Assembly: GCA_000435835.1 (NCBI GenBank)
Contig: FR883425.1
Coordinates: 1-47,548, forward strand
Direction: 5' to 3'
Length of the DNA: 47,548 nucleotides
Source of the DNA: Clostridium sp. CAG:221
GTDB lineage: Bacteria; Bacillota; Clostridia; Clostridiales; Clostridiaceae
Shown here: positions 25,175 through 33,337 of the stretch, one piece after another
Numbering within the stretch: position 1 is the stretch's first letter
Layout of the letters: each line of letters begins with the position of its first letter
Program-made: the position numbers and the translations under genes
The notes under the pieces: model-generated
Databases searched by the model: none
Seen by the model: only the letters and a program-made list of their open reading frames with translations
What the model was told of the DNA's origin: nothing

Positions 25175-25213
25175 AGGCATTTCATTAAATTTACTTAATG
25201 AAGTGCCTTTTTG
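25175..25213 (+). terminator. queT terminator
   Basis: AGGCATTTCATTAA (25175-25188) and TTAATGAAGTGCCT (25195-25208), followed by Ts. Confidence 0.8.
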
Positions 25214-25274
25214 ATTTTTATACATGACTTATGTTAAAATAAGATGTTTAATAATATAAATAAAGGAGTTCAAT

Positions 25275-27188
25275 ATGAATTTAATTACATTAGATAAAAT
25301 AAGTAAATCATATAGTGAAAAAGTACTATTGGATAATGTTACTTTAAATATAAATGAAGGTGATAAGATAGGCTTAATAGGTTTAAATGGAGCAGGAAAG
25401 TCTACGCTTTTAAAGATAGTGGCTGGAAGAGATGAATTCTTCAGTGGTGATGTTACTAAAAGTAAAGATTTAAGAATAGAGTATTTATCTCAAAATACAG
25501 AATATGAGGATGATACTACAGTACTTGAGCAAGTTTTCCATGGTGATAATATGGAAATGAAGCTTTTAAAAGAATATGAATTATTACTGGAATCCATTAA
25601 TAATAGTGAGTTTTCTGAAGAACTTAATAACAAACTTATAGCATTACAAGCTAAGATAGATAATCTAAATTTATGGAGTTTAGAAAGTGAAGCAAAAACA
25701 ATCTTAACTAAGCTTGGTATACATAACTACAATGTTAAAATGTCTACTTTATCTGGTGGACAGAAAAAAAGGGTCTTTCTAGCATCTGCTTTAATAAGTC
25801 CTTGCGATTTATTAATACTAGATGAGCCTACTAACCATTTAGACTCTTCATCTATAGAATGGCTAGAAGATTATTTAAATGCCAGAAAAGGTGCTTTACT
25901 GATGATTACTCATGATAGATATTTCCTAGATAGAGTTGCCAATAGAACTATTGAACTAGATAGGGGAAAGCTATACTCATACGATGGAAACTATAGCTAT
26001 TTCTTAGAAAAGAAAGCAGAAAGACTAGAGCTTGAGGCTGCAATGGAGGAAAAGAGACAAAAACTTATACTTAAAGAATTACAATGGGTAAGACGAGGAG
26101 CAAAAGCTAGAACTACTAAACAAAAGGCAAGACTTCAACGCTTTGATGAATTAGTAAATAAAGAATATATCGCTGCTCCTGAAAATATAGATATGCCTTT
26201 TGTGGGAAGAAGATTAGGAAAGAAAACAATAGAATTATATAATATATCAAAAAGATATGATGAAAAGGTATTATTAAATGATTTTTCTTATATATTCTTA
26301 AAAAGCGATAGAATTGGTATTATTGGCGATAACGGTATGGGAAAAACAACACTTACTAATTTAATTAATGGTAGTGTAAAAGCAGATTTAGGAAGTATTG
26401 AAATTGGAGATACAGTGAAGATATGTACCTTTGCACAAGATGATTCTCATATGGATTTAAATATGAGGGCCATTGATTATATAAAAGAAGGTGGAGAAAC
26501 AATTCCAACAGAAGATGGCACTGTAATAACAGCTTCACAATTGGCAGAAAGATTTTTATTTGATGGTATACTTCAATATACAACTATCAATAAACTTTCA
26601 GGTGGAGAAAGACGTAGACTTCATTTACTGAGAATACTAATGGAAGCACCAAATGTTTTAATTCTAGATGAGCCTACAAATGATTTAGATATTGAGACAT
26701 TAAAGATATTAGAAGATTTTATTGATGAATTTATAGGAATAGTTGTAGTTGTATCCCATGATAGATACTTCCTTGATAGAACTTGTAATAAGATTTTCTC
26801 TTTTGAAGGTAATGGTAATATAAAAATATACAATGGTAATTACAGTGATTATTTAATTCATAAAGAAATAGAGTTAGTAAATGAAAAAGATAATAACAAT
26901 AAAAAAGCAACAGTGAAAAAAGAATATGTAAAAACTAAGGAAGATAAGCCTAAATTTTCATTTAAAGAACAGAAGGAATTTGAAACTATCTATGGTGATA
27001 TTGATAAATTAGAAGAGAAAATAGCCAATATAGATAAAGAAATGGAAGCAAACCCATCGAATTATGGTCTTTTAAATGAACTTACCAATGAAAAAGAAGC
27101 ACTAGAAGAAGAACTTCTTTATAAGTATGAAAGAGTAGAGTATTTAGAAGACTTGGCTAAGAAAATAGAAGAATATAAGAAAAAATAA
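25275..27188 (+). CDS. ABC-F family ATPase (Uup-like)
   Basis: A 637-residue soluble protein with two ABC cassettes and no membrane domain. Cassette 1 has Walker A GLNGAGKST (36-44), signature LSGGQKKR and LLILDEPTNHLD. Cassette 2 has GDNGMGKTT, LSGGERRR and VLILDEPTNDLD. Between them lies the charged linker (RLELEAAMEEKRQKLILKEL, RRGAKARTTKQKARL). After cassette 2 come a Lys-rich hinge and a C-terminal coiled coil (about 545-637), as in Uup. ABC-F proteins bind the ribosome or nucleic acid to rescue stalled complexes. An antibiotic-resistance role is less likely given the Uup-type tail. AAAGGAG ribosome binding site. Confidence 0.88.
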   Translation: MNLITLDKISKSYSEKVLLDNVTLNINEGDKIGLIGLNGAGKSTLLKIVAGRDEFFSGDVTKSKDLRIEYLSQNTEYEDDTTVLEQVFHGDNMEMKLLKEYELLLESINNSEFSEELNNKLIALQAKIDNLNLWSLESEAKTILTKLGIHNYNVKMSTLSGGQKKRVFLASALISPCDLLILDEPTNHLDSSSIEWLEDYLNARKGALLMITHDRYFLDRVANRTIELDRGKLYSYDGNYSYFLEKKAERLELEAAMEEKRQKLILKELQWVRRGAKARTTKQKARLQRFDELVNKEYIAAPENIDMPFVGRRLGKKTIELYNISKRYDEKVLLNDFSYIFLKSDRIGIIGDNGMGKTTLTNLINGSVKADLGSIEIGDTVKICTFAQDDSHMDLNMRAIDYIKEGGETIPTEDGTVITASQLAERFLFDGILQYTTINKLSGGERRRLHLLRILMEAPNVLILDEPTNDLDIETLKILEDFIDEFIGIVVVVSHDRYFLDRTCNKIFSFEGNGNIKIYNGNYSDYLIHKEIELVNEKDNNNKKATVKKEYVKTKEDKPKFSFKEQKEFETIYGDIDKLEEKIANIDKEMEANPSNYGLLNELTNEKEALEEELLYKYERVEYLEDLAKKIEEYKKK

Positions 27189-27193
27189 ATCAT

Positions 27194-27228
27194 AAAAGTT
27201 AGATTGCTAAATTAACAATCTAACTTTT
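27194..27228 (+). terminator. Hairpin between the ABC-F and MBOAT genes
   Basis: AAAAGTTAGATTG (27194-27206) and CAATCTAACTTTT (27216-27228). It is a terminator for the ABC-F gene but ends only a few bases before the ribosome binding site of the next gene, so some read-through or leader control is possible. Confidence 0.65.
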
Positions 27229-27243
27229 ATATAAGGAGAAAAA

Positions 27244-28620
27244 ATGGTTTTTAGTAGTTTAATTTTTTTATTTAGATTTATGCCTATTTTCTTTATTTGC
27301 TACTTCTTACTTCCAATGAAATACAAGAATTTTTGTTTACTTATCTTTAGCTTATTATTCTATTCATGGGGAGAACCCAAATACATTATTTTAATGATTA
27401 CGTCTATTTTAGTGGATTACTGTATCTCGCAAAGAATATGGAAAGAAGAAAAGAATAAAAAGAGGCAAAAATTACTCTTAAGTGCATCAATTATATTTAA
27501 TATAGGTATGCTATTTGTTTTTAAATACTATAATTTTATAACTGTAAATGTGAATAACATCTTTAAAAGCAATATACCATTAAGTTCAATGACATTACCT
27601 TTAGGAATAAGTTTTTATACATTTCAGACGCTATCATATACTATAGATGTATATAAAGGAAGAATAAGGCCTGAAAAAAACATTATTAATTTTGCGGCTT
27701 TTGTAACAATGTTTCCACAGTTAATTGCTGGCCCTATAGTTAAATATACAGATATAAGGGAAAAGCTTATAAGCAGAAAACATAATTGGTCTTTAGTAGA
27801 AGAGGGAGTGGAAGATTTTATTATAGGTTTAGGGAAAAAGGTATTACTAGCTAATAATTTTGGAATGCTTTGGGAAGAGGCACAAAGTATTGGTTTTGCA
27901 AATATATCTACCCCTATGGCTTGGCTTAGCTTATTGGCTTTTTCATTGCAAATTTACTATGATTTTAGTGGTTATTCCACAATGGCCATAGGACTTGGAA
28001 AAATGTTAGGATTTGTATTTCCTAAAAACTTTAATTATCCTTACATATCTAAAAGTATTTCTGAGTTTTGGAGAAGGTGGCATATAACTTTAGGATCTTG
28101 GTTTAAAGAATACATATATATACCTCTTGGAGGAAATAGAAAAGGGAAGAAACGTACATTCTTAAATTTACTGATAGTGTGGTTTTTAACTGGACTATGG
28201 CATGGTGCAGAATTTAACTTTATCTTATGGGGATTATACTTCTTTTTATTAATTTCCTTGGAGAAGTTAATTTTAGATAAATATCTTAATAATTATAAGT
28301 TTTTTGCACACATTTATACAATATTTATGCTTTTAATGGGTTGGGCTATATTTGCTATAACAGACTTAAATTTATTAAAGGTATTTTTAAAACAACTTTT
28401 TGCATGCAAATATAATACAGAATGGATTTATTATCTACAAAATTATCTAATTATAATTGTCATTGGAGTAGTATGCAGTACACCAGTGGTTTCATCTATC
28501 TGGAATAGCTTGAAAATAAATAAGTATGTCAGTACACTAATTTTAATATCAATATTTATTTTATCAGTGGCATATTTAGTAGATTCTAGTTATAATCCAT
28601 TTTTATATTTTAGATTTTAG
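27244..28620 (+). CDS. MBOAT-family membrane O-acyltransferase (AlgI-like)
   Basis: A 458-residue polytopic membrane protein (about ten helices). Family motifs: LPLGISFYTFQTLSYTIDVY, MFPQLIAGPIV, KSISEFWRRWHITLGSWFKE, IPLGGNRKG, and the catalytic-histidine segment FLTGLWHGAEFNFILWG. AlgI/PatA/DltB-type proteins move acetyl groups across the membrane onto polysaccharide or wall polymers. The next gene, eight bases downstream, is an AlgJ/AlgX-like DHHW protein, so the pair should acetylate an extracellular glycan, perhaps peptidoglycan or capsule. No glycan synthesis genes are nearby, so the acceptor is not known. Confidence 0.9.
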   Translation: MVFSSLIFLFRFMPIFFICYFLLPMKYKNFCLLIFSLLFYSWGEPKYIILMITSILVDYCISQRIWKEEKNKKRQKLLLSASIIFNIGMLFVFKYYNFITVNVNNIFKSNIPLSSMTLPLGISFYTFQTLSYTIDVYKGRIRPEKNIINFAAFVTMFPQLIAGPIVKYTDIREKLISRKHNWSLVEEGVEDFIIGLGKKVLLANNFGMLWEEAQSIGFANISTPMAWLSLLAFSLQIYYDFSGYSTMAIGLGKMLGFVFPKNFNYPYISKSISEFWRRWHITLGSWFKEYIYIPLGGNRKGKKRTFLNLLIVWFLTGLWHGAEFNFILWGLYFFLLISLEKLILDKYLNNYKFFAHIYTIFMLLMGWAIFAITDLNLLKVFLKQLFACKYNTEWIYYLQNYLIIIVIGVVCSTPVVSSIWNSLKINKYVSTLILISIFILSVAYLVDSSYNPFLYFRF

Positions 28621-28628
28621 GTGATACT

Positions 28629-29768
28629 ATGAAGAAAAATATTTTTAAAAAATACCCAACATTCTTTGTGTTTAGTGCCATAGTAATTCTTTTTACAGTG
28701 ATAGATATTATTAATTCTCCAAAAGAATTTTCAGAACTTGAAAATAGGAATTTATCTCAAATTCCTATTTTATCACTTGAATCATATATTGATACTAGCT
28801 TTTCATCTGATTATGAAAAATATATTAATGATCAGTTCTTTTTAAGAGATAAGTGGATTGATTTAAAGTCAAGAATAGAGTATCTATTAGGAAAAAGAGA
28901 AAATAATGATATAATTTTTGGCAAGGACAATTATTTATTTAAAAAATTTACCACTTTTAATGGCGAAATGCTGGAAAACAATATTAATTCTATTTTAACT
29001 TTTACTAATAGTTATAAAACAGATGTGGATTTTTTTATTATTCCTAATTCCTATGCTATATATGATGAATTAACACCAAGATATTTACCGCTAGTTGATC
29101 AATTATCATTAATTAATTCTATTAATAGCTATCTTTCTTTGGAAAGTAACAACCATATAAACGCCATAAATGTTGCTGAAAAATTATTAAAAAACAAAGA
29201 TGATTATATATACTATAAGACAGATCATCATTGGACATCTTATGGGGCTTATTTAGCTTATTTAACTTATATGGATTCTTTAGGTTTAGAAGCTATTGAT
29301 ATTGATAAGTTAGAAGAAATAAAAATAAATAACTTCTTTGGAACCTATTATAATAGAAGTAAATATTTCAAAGCAGATAGTGATTTTATTACATATTACA
29401 ATATGCCAAATTTACAAATTGAAATAGATGGAAAAGAATATCTTTCGTTAATGGATTTAGATAAATTTAAAAGCAGTGATAAATATTCAGCTTTTCTTTG
29501 GGGTAATAATGGATTAACAAAAGTAATTAATGAAAATATAGCTGAAGAAAGAAAGGGGAGTAGCATATTAATTTTTAAGGATTCTTATGCCAATTCATTT
29601 ATTCAATTTCTAGCAAACAATTATGAAACTATTGATATTGTAGATCTACGACACTTTAAAGAACCTATAAGCAATTTTATGAAGGATAAGGAATATAATC
29701 AAATCCTAATTATGTATAGTTTTGACAATTTATCTAGTGATATTAACATAAGAAGATTAAAGTTTTAA
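28629..29768 (+). CDS. DHHW-family (AlgJ/AlgX-like) exported acetyltransferase partner
   Basis: A 379-residue protein with an N-terminal signal anchor (FFVFSAIVILFTVIDIIN), then an SGNH-like domain. It begins ENRNLSQIPILSLESYIDTS and has DKWIDLKSRIEYLLGKREND-like sequence (about 78-97), the catalytic-type motif YKTDHHWTSYGAYLAYLTYM (about 197-216), and a late IFKDSYANSFIQFLANNYET where the SGNH serine lies (K-D-S-Y). In alginate-type systems these proteins finish the acetyl transfer outside the membrane. It is coupled to the MBOAT gene (stop to start eight bases). Its short GTGATACT ribosome binding region suggests translational coupling. Confidence 0.85.
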   Translation: MKKNIFKKYPTFFVFSAIVILFTVIDIINSPKEFSELENRNLSQIPILSLESYIDTSFSSDYEKYINDQFFLRDKWIDLKSRIEYLLGKRENNDIIFGKDNYLFKKFTTFNGEMLENNINSILTFTNSYKTDVDFFIIPNSYAIYDELTPRYLPLVDQLSLINSINSYLSLESNNHINAINVAEKLLKNKDDYIYYKTDHHWTSYGAYLAYLTYMDSLGLEAIDIDKLEEIKINNFFGTYYNRSKYFKADSDFITYYNMPNLQIEIDGKEYLSLMDLDKFKSSDKYSAFLWGNNGLTKVINENIAEERKGSSILIFKDSYANSFIQFLANNYETIDIVDLRHFKEPISNFMKDKEYNQILIMYSFDNLSSDINIRRLKF

Positions 29769-29777
29769 AAATTATTA

Positions 29778-29806
29778 TTGACTAAAACTTAATGTTCTGT
29801 TAATCT
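29778..29806 (+). promoter_or_regulatory. Promoter of the acetate transporter gene
   Basis: TTGACT (29778-29783), 17-bp spacer, TAATCT (29801-29806). Confidence 0.5.
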
Positions 29807-29845
29807 AGGATAGTCGATTTTATTTATACAACAGGGGGAAACATA

Positions 29846-30460
29846 ATGGAAAACACAAATGAAAGAAATGTAAAAGTTCTTGTTGCTGATCCATCTGCAT
29901 TAGGATTATTTGGTTTAGCAATAATAACTTTAGTTGCTTCTTCACAAAAATTAGGTTTAACTTCAGGAGTATCTTTAGTTTTACCATGGGCTATATTTTT
30001 AGGCGCATCAGCACAATTAGTTGCATGTATTAATGATTTCAAACATAATAATGTATTTGGAGCTACAGCATTTGGAGCATACGCATTCTTCTGGTATGCA
30101 ATGGGATTCTCTTGGATGATCCAAAATGGAGTATTTGGAGAAAAGTTAGCTGCTTCAGTTGATACAACTCAATTAGGTGTTGCATTCTTAGGTTACTTAA
30201 TTTTCACATTATTCATGACAGTAGGTGCTTTAGAAACTAACAAAGTATTATTCTTAATCTTTGTATGTATAGATTTCTTATTCTTAGGGTTATCATTAAG
30301 CTCATTTGGTATAGCTACAGAATTAACTCACGGAATAGCTGCATGGTCAGAATTAATAATAGCTATCTTATCATTCTATGGATGTGCAGGTAACGTATTA
30401 AATGGTCACTTAAAGAGAGTTATATTACCACTTGGTAAGCCATTTGGGATTTTAAAATAA
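29846..30460 (+). CDS. AceTr-family (GPR1/FUN34/YaaH) acetate/succinate transporter
   Basis: A 204-residue protein with six membrane helices. The signature near the start reads ADPSALGLFGLAI (family: NPAPLGLxGF). Later come GATAFGAYAFFWYAMGFSWM, FLGYLIFTLFMTVGALETNK and ITAELTHGIAAW-like sequence. These proteins are channels or transporters for acetate and related small acids. In a fermenting clostridium the likely use is acetate or succinate exchange. Strong GGGGG ribosome binding site. It lies after the acetylation pair, but its own promoter and a gap suggest separate control. Confidence 0.88.
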   Translation: MENTNERNVKVLVADPSALGLFGLAIITLVASSQKLGLTSGVSLVLPWAIFLGASAQLVACINDFKHNNVFGATAFGAYAFFWYAMGFSWMIQNGVFGEKLAASVDTTQLGVAFLGYLIFTLFMTVGALETNKVLFLIFVCIDFLFLGLSLSSFGIATELTHGIAAWSELIIAILSFYGCAGNVLNGHLKRVILPLGKPFGILK

Positions 30461-30478
30461 TTATAAATAATTTATTTG

Positions 30479-30514
30479 AAACTATAGATAATTAAATTTA
30501 TCTATAGTTTTTTT
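30479..30514 (+). terminator. Terminator of the acetate transporter gene
   Basis: AAACTATAGATAA (30479-30491) and TTATCTATAGTTT (30498-30510), followed by Ts. Confidence 0.85.
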
Positions 30515-30564
30515 ATTTAAAATTTTATATAATTAATTTAAGTAAATACAAGGAGATAAATATT

Positions 30565-30747
30565 ATGGAAATTAACGTTTATTTAAAAAACAAAAAAGAT
30601 CCAATTAAATATACTGGCGACCGTATAGATGTTCTTGATTTTGAAATGGATAATGTTAAATATAAGCAAATTAGATATTTTAGAAAAGGTTTTTCAAAAT
30701 CTGAATTAATTATGAGTGATTTAATTGTAAAAATTAAAGAAGTTTAA
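30565..30747 (+). CDS. Unknown 60-residue protein
   Basis: A small complete gene with AAGGAGA ribosome binding site and its own terminator. The product is basic, with alternating beta-like pattern (MEINVYLKNKKDPIKYTGDR, KYKQIRYFRKGFSKSEL). The shape suggests a single beta-barrel or Sm/SH3-like small domain, but I know no family. Regulatory signals on both sides favour a real gene over chance. Confidence 0.6.
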   Translation: MEINVYLKNKKDPIKYTGDRIDVLDFEMDNVKYKQIRYFRKGFSKSELIMSDLIVKIKEV

Positions 30748-30748
30748 T

Positions 30749-30792
30749 AAAAATAGCTAAAGATCAATTTATTATAATCTTTAGCTATTTTT
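30749..30792 (+). terminator. Terminator of the 60-residue gene
   Basis: AAAAATAGCTAAAGAT (30749-30764) and ATCTTTAGCTATTTTT (30777-30792). Confidence 0.8.
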
Positions 30793-31052
30793 ATTATTTT
30801 AACTATTATTAGTATTAAATGTTATTTATATTTAGCTATTGAAAATTAATTTATTTAAGTATTTATTATCCATATTTTACTTATAAAAGAATTTAAAATC
30901 TGAGCGAAAAAATATTTCTAGTTTTTATACAGATTAGTAAATATACTTTTCAATTGTTTTAGAAATTTTTAAAACCTACAAATCGATATGTATATTTTGA
31001 ATAGATGTTTCATATAAATTAATTAACTTATTTAATTTAGTTAATATTATCT
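30793..31052. other. AT-rich intergenic stretch without a gene
   Basis: About 260 bases with no open frame that looks coding and no clear RNA structure. It precedes the 28-bp palindrome and promoter of the tyrosine recombinase. GAGCGAA at 30902-30908 echoes the palindrome's core half-site. Confidence 0.5.
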
Positions 31053-31080
31053 ATTTCGCTAAATACCTATTTAGCGAAAT
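31053..31080. repeat. 28-bp palindrome, dif-like site candidate
   Basis: Perfect inverted repeat: ATTTCGCTAAATA (31053-31065), CC, TATTTAGCGAAAT (31068-31080). It is exactly 28 bp and can be read as two 11-bp arms around a 6-bp centre TACCTA, the layout of Xer/dif sites. It lies 76 bases before the start of a tyrosine recombinase gene and 8 bases before its -35 box. It could instead be the operator of that gene. Confidence 0.55.
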
Positions 31081-31088
31081 TCGTATTA

Positions 31089-31117
31089 TTGAATTATTAA
31101 AACCTCTATGATATAAT
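31089..31117 (+). promoter_or_regulatory. Promoter of the tyrosine recombinase gene
   Basis: TTGAAT (31089-31094), 17-bp spacer, TATAAT (31112-31117). An inverted repeat CCTCTAT (31103-31109) and ATAGAGG (31121-31127) brackets the -10 box and is a possible operator. Confidence 0.6.
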
Positions 31118-31155
31118 AAAATAGAGGCTTTAGAGCGTGTAATGGGGGTATAAAA

Positions 31156-32532
31156 TTGACATTAAAACGAACTTCAAATAATAATTATTCTGATTTCGCT
31201 TATACAAGCGAAGTAAAAAAGTTATTAAATGTAACTTTAAATAAGCGAGATGAAAATAAATTAAAGAAAATATATACTAATTTTTATGAATTAGAATCAT
31301 CTCGTAGTTATGAACCAATTATTGAGGATTTATATATTCTTGTTGAAAAGCATCACTTGAGCACAAAGCAATTATCTGAAATTTATCACATTGGTGTAAG
31401 GAGCATTCAAAAATGGCTTAAGGAATTAGGAATAAATAGATCTATATCAAAAGCTCATAAAATTTCAAATAAAAGTACTGTTATAAAAAAAGGCATTGAA
31501 ATAGAATCATTAAGTGCACAAGTTTCAGAGGCACCTAAAATAAATCCATTTGGAATAGAAATTGAAGAAAAAGAAAATCTTCCTATGATGGTAAAGGATT
31601 TTTTAAATTATTTAGAAACAATCAAAGGTAAATCTATTAATACAATAAGTGCGTATAAAACTGATTTATCAGTATTCTTTAAGTTTATGAAGATTTATAA
31701 AGGTTATCCAGTAGATGACACTCTTCAATTTACAGAGATACCTATTGATGATTTGGATACGGATTTTATAAAAGCAATTAAGTTAACTGATATGTATGCT
31801 TTCTTATCTTTTGCGGAGAAACAACGAAACAATAGTAATTATGCAAGAGCTAGAAAAGTAGCAACCTTGAAATCTTTTTATAATTATCTACATAATAAAG
31901 CAAAGGTTATTGAGAACAATCCTGCAACTGAGTTAGAATCTCCTAAAATTAACGAAAGGCACCCTATTTACCTTACATTAGATCAAAGTATTACATTACT
32001 TGAATCATTAGATAAGACCAATAAGAATTACCAAAGAGATTATTGTATTTTAGTTTTCTTTCTTAATTGTGGTCTACGGGTTTCTGAATTATGCAACATT
32101 GAAATTAGTAAAATTAAAGGAGACACTTTAACCATAATTGGTAAAGGTAATAAAGAAAGGACCATTTACCTTAATTCAGCATGTATAAAAGCTTTGGAGC
32201 AATATTTATCTGTTAGAGATGATTCTAAAGCAACAGCTGTAAATAAGAATTACTTATTCTTATCAGCAAGAAATACACCTATTAACAAAAGAACTGTTGA
32301 GATATTGGTTAAAAAGCATATTTCAAATGCTGGTTTTACCAATGCTAAGTATACTCCACACAAGCTAAGACATACAGCAGCGACACTTATGTACAAGCAT
32401 GGTAATGTAGATATTAGGAGCTTACAAAACATACTAGGCCACGAAAGTATATCCACAACTGAAATTTATACCCATGTTGATGAAGATCACTTAAGAGATG
32501 CTGTAAATTCTAATCCTCTTTCCAACTTGTAA
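31156..32532 (+). CDS. Xer-like tyrosine recombinase with N-terminal helix-turn-helix
   Basis: A 458-residue protein from TTG 31156 (GGGGG eight bases upstream). Residues 1-130 are an unusual extension with a helix-turn-helix (VEKHHLSTKQLSEIYHIGVR, SIQKWLKELGIN). A SAM-like core-binding domain follows (about 148-260, FLNYLETIKGKSINTISAYK), then the catalytic domain: CGLRVSELCNIE (first Arg), GKGNKERTIYL (Lys), HKLRHTAATLMYKHG (His-xx-Arg), LGHESIS (His) and TEIYTHVDE (Tyr near 438). All residues of the R-K-H-R-H-Y set are present. It is longer than XerC/XerD (about 300). A dif-like palindrome lies just upstream; no excisionase or phage genes are near, so a chromosomal or autonomous resolution role is plausible. 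Confidence 0.85.
   Translation: MTLKRTSNNNYSDFAYTSEVKKLLNVTLNKRDENKLKKIYTNFYELESSRSYEPIIEDLYILVEKHHLSTKQLSEIYHIGVRSIQKWLKELGINRSISKAHKISNKSTVIKKGIEIESLSAQVSEAPKINPFGIEIEEKENLPMMVKDFLNYLETIKGKSINTISAYKTDLSVFFKFMKIYKGYPVDDTLQFTEIPIDDLDTDFIKAIKLTDMYAFLSFAEKQRNNSNYARARKVATLKSFYNYLHNKAKVIENNPATELESPKINERHPIYLTLDQSITLLESLDKTNKNYQRDYCILVFFLNCGLRVSELCNIEISKIKGDTLTIIGKGNKERTIYLNSACIKALEQYLSVRDDSKATAVNKNYLFLSARNTPINKRTVEILVKKHISNAGFTNAKYTPHKLRHTAATLMYKHGNVDIRSLQNILGHESISTTEIYTHVDEDHLRDAVNSNPLSNL
31195..31212. repeat. Inverted repeat inside the recombinase gene, sharing the palindrome half-site
   Basis: TTCGCTT (31195-31201), ATAC, AAGCGAA (31206-31212). It shares TTCGCT with the 28-bp site, but its arm spacing is shorter. 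Confidence 0.45.
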
Positions 32533-32537
32533 ATAAG

Positions 32538-32572
32538 AAAAAACTATATTACTTAAAGTAATATAGTTTTTT
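32538..32572. terminator. Bidirectional terminator
   Basis: AAAAAACTATATTAC (32538-32552) and GTAATATAGTTTTTT (32558-32572), symmetric A/T tails. It serves the recombinase (plus) and the hydrolase pseudogene (minus), and marks the point where gene orientation flips. Confidence 0.8.
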
Positions 32573-33137
32573 CTTCAGACTGTTGAATTTTAGTTTTTTG
32601 TTGCTTAATTTGATAATTTCCTGATTCAATCATTATATTTTCTAGAGTTTTTTTATTCATATTATTAATGGTACACTTGGCATCATCAGATGCATATTTT
32701 TGATTATATGTTCCATCCATATATCCTTTTGTAGAAGCACACTTTTTTATCACCTTATTTCCTATATAAGAAAATAATTTTAAAATAATACCTTTATACT
32801 GATACGCTTTTAGCGATTCAATCATAGCATACTGAGCAAATGTCCTTTGCTTTTGTAATATTTCTGCTGCAACATGTGCTCCCAAAGATGCTCCACAAAT
32901 TAACAACAAATCATTGATTCCATGTTTCTGAAACCAAGTAATAATCAATTCTGCTTCATGTGTTGAAGAAATAAAATCAACATCATTTAACTCATGTCCA
33001 CTCATTGTAGGAGCGTAAACATGATACTCTTTTTATAATACTTCAATTTGTGGTGTCCACATCTTATATGTACAACCAGCACCATGTAGAAGTAATATCT
33101 TCTGCTTATTTTTTTTTCCAAACTCATGCATTTTCAA
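32553..33137 (-). pseudogene. Alpha/beta hydrolase, interrupted by a stop codon
   Basis: The frame starts at TTG 33137 (GGGAGGT eight bases upstream) and reads MKMHEFGKKNKQKILLLHGA, with the HGAG oxyanion motif, then WTPQIEVL and TAA at 33035-33033. After it, the same frame goes on KEYHVYAPTMSGHELN and the nucleophile elbow ICGASLGAHVAAEI (G-A-S-L-G). One substitution explains the break. The surviving downstream piece could start at ATG 33005 but would lack the first strand and oxyanion loop. The end carries a degenerate Lys/Gln tail, and family acid/His residues are not evident. A TATAAT-type -10 lies at 33187-33182. Confidence 0.8.
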
Positions 33138-33284
33138 CTACCATTACCTCCCACAAATTCTACTTTCCACTTTCCATTTTCATTATACCACTTATATTTT
33201 CAGTTATATACCAATTATCAACTCAAATATTATGCTTTCAATACTTCTACTAAAAACAATTAGCTTCTTTTTAACTCAAAAAAT

Positions 33285-33328
33285 ATAAAATAACCCCGAA
33301 AATGCATATTATATTAGCATTTCCGAGG
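33285..33328 (-). terminator. guaA terminator
   Basis: On the minus strand CCTCGGAAATGC (33328-33317) pairs with GCATTTTCGGGG (33305-33294, one mismatch and G-U pairs), then TTATTTTATATTTT. Confidence 0.75.
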
Positions 33329-33337
33329 TTCTATTTG

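Noticed and set aside
31053..31080. Palindrome as a transcription terminator
   Set aside because: Two-base loop, no T tract, and located just upstream of a promoter.
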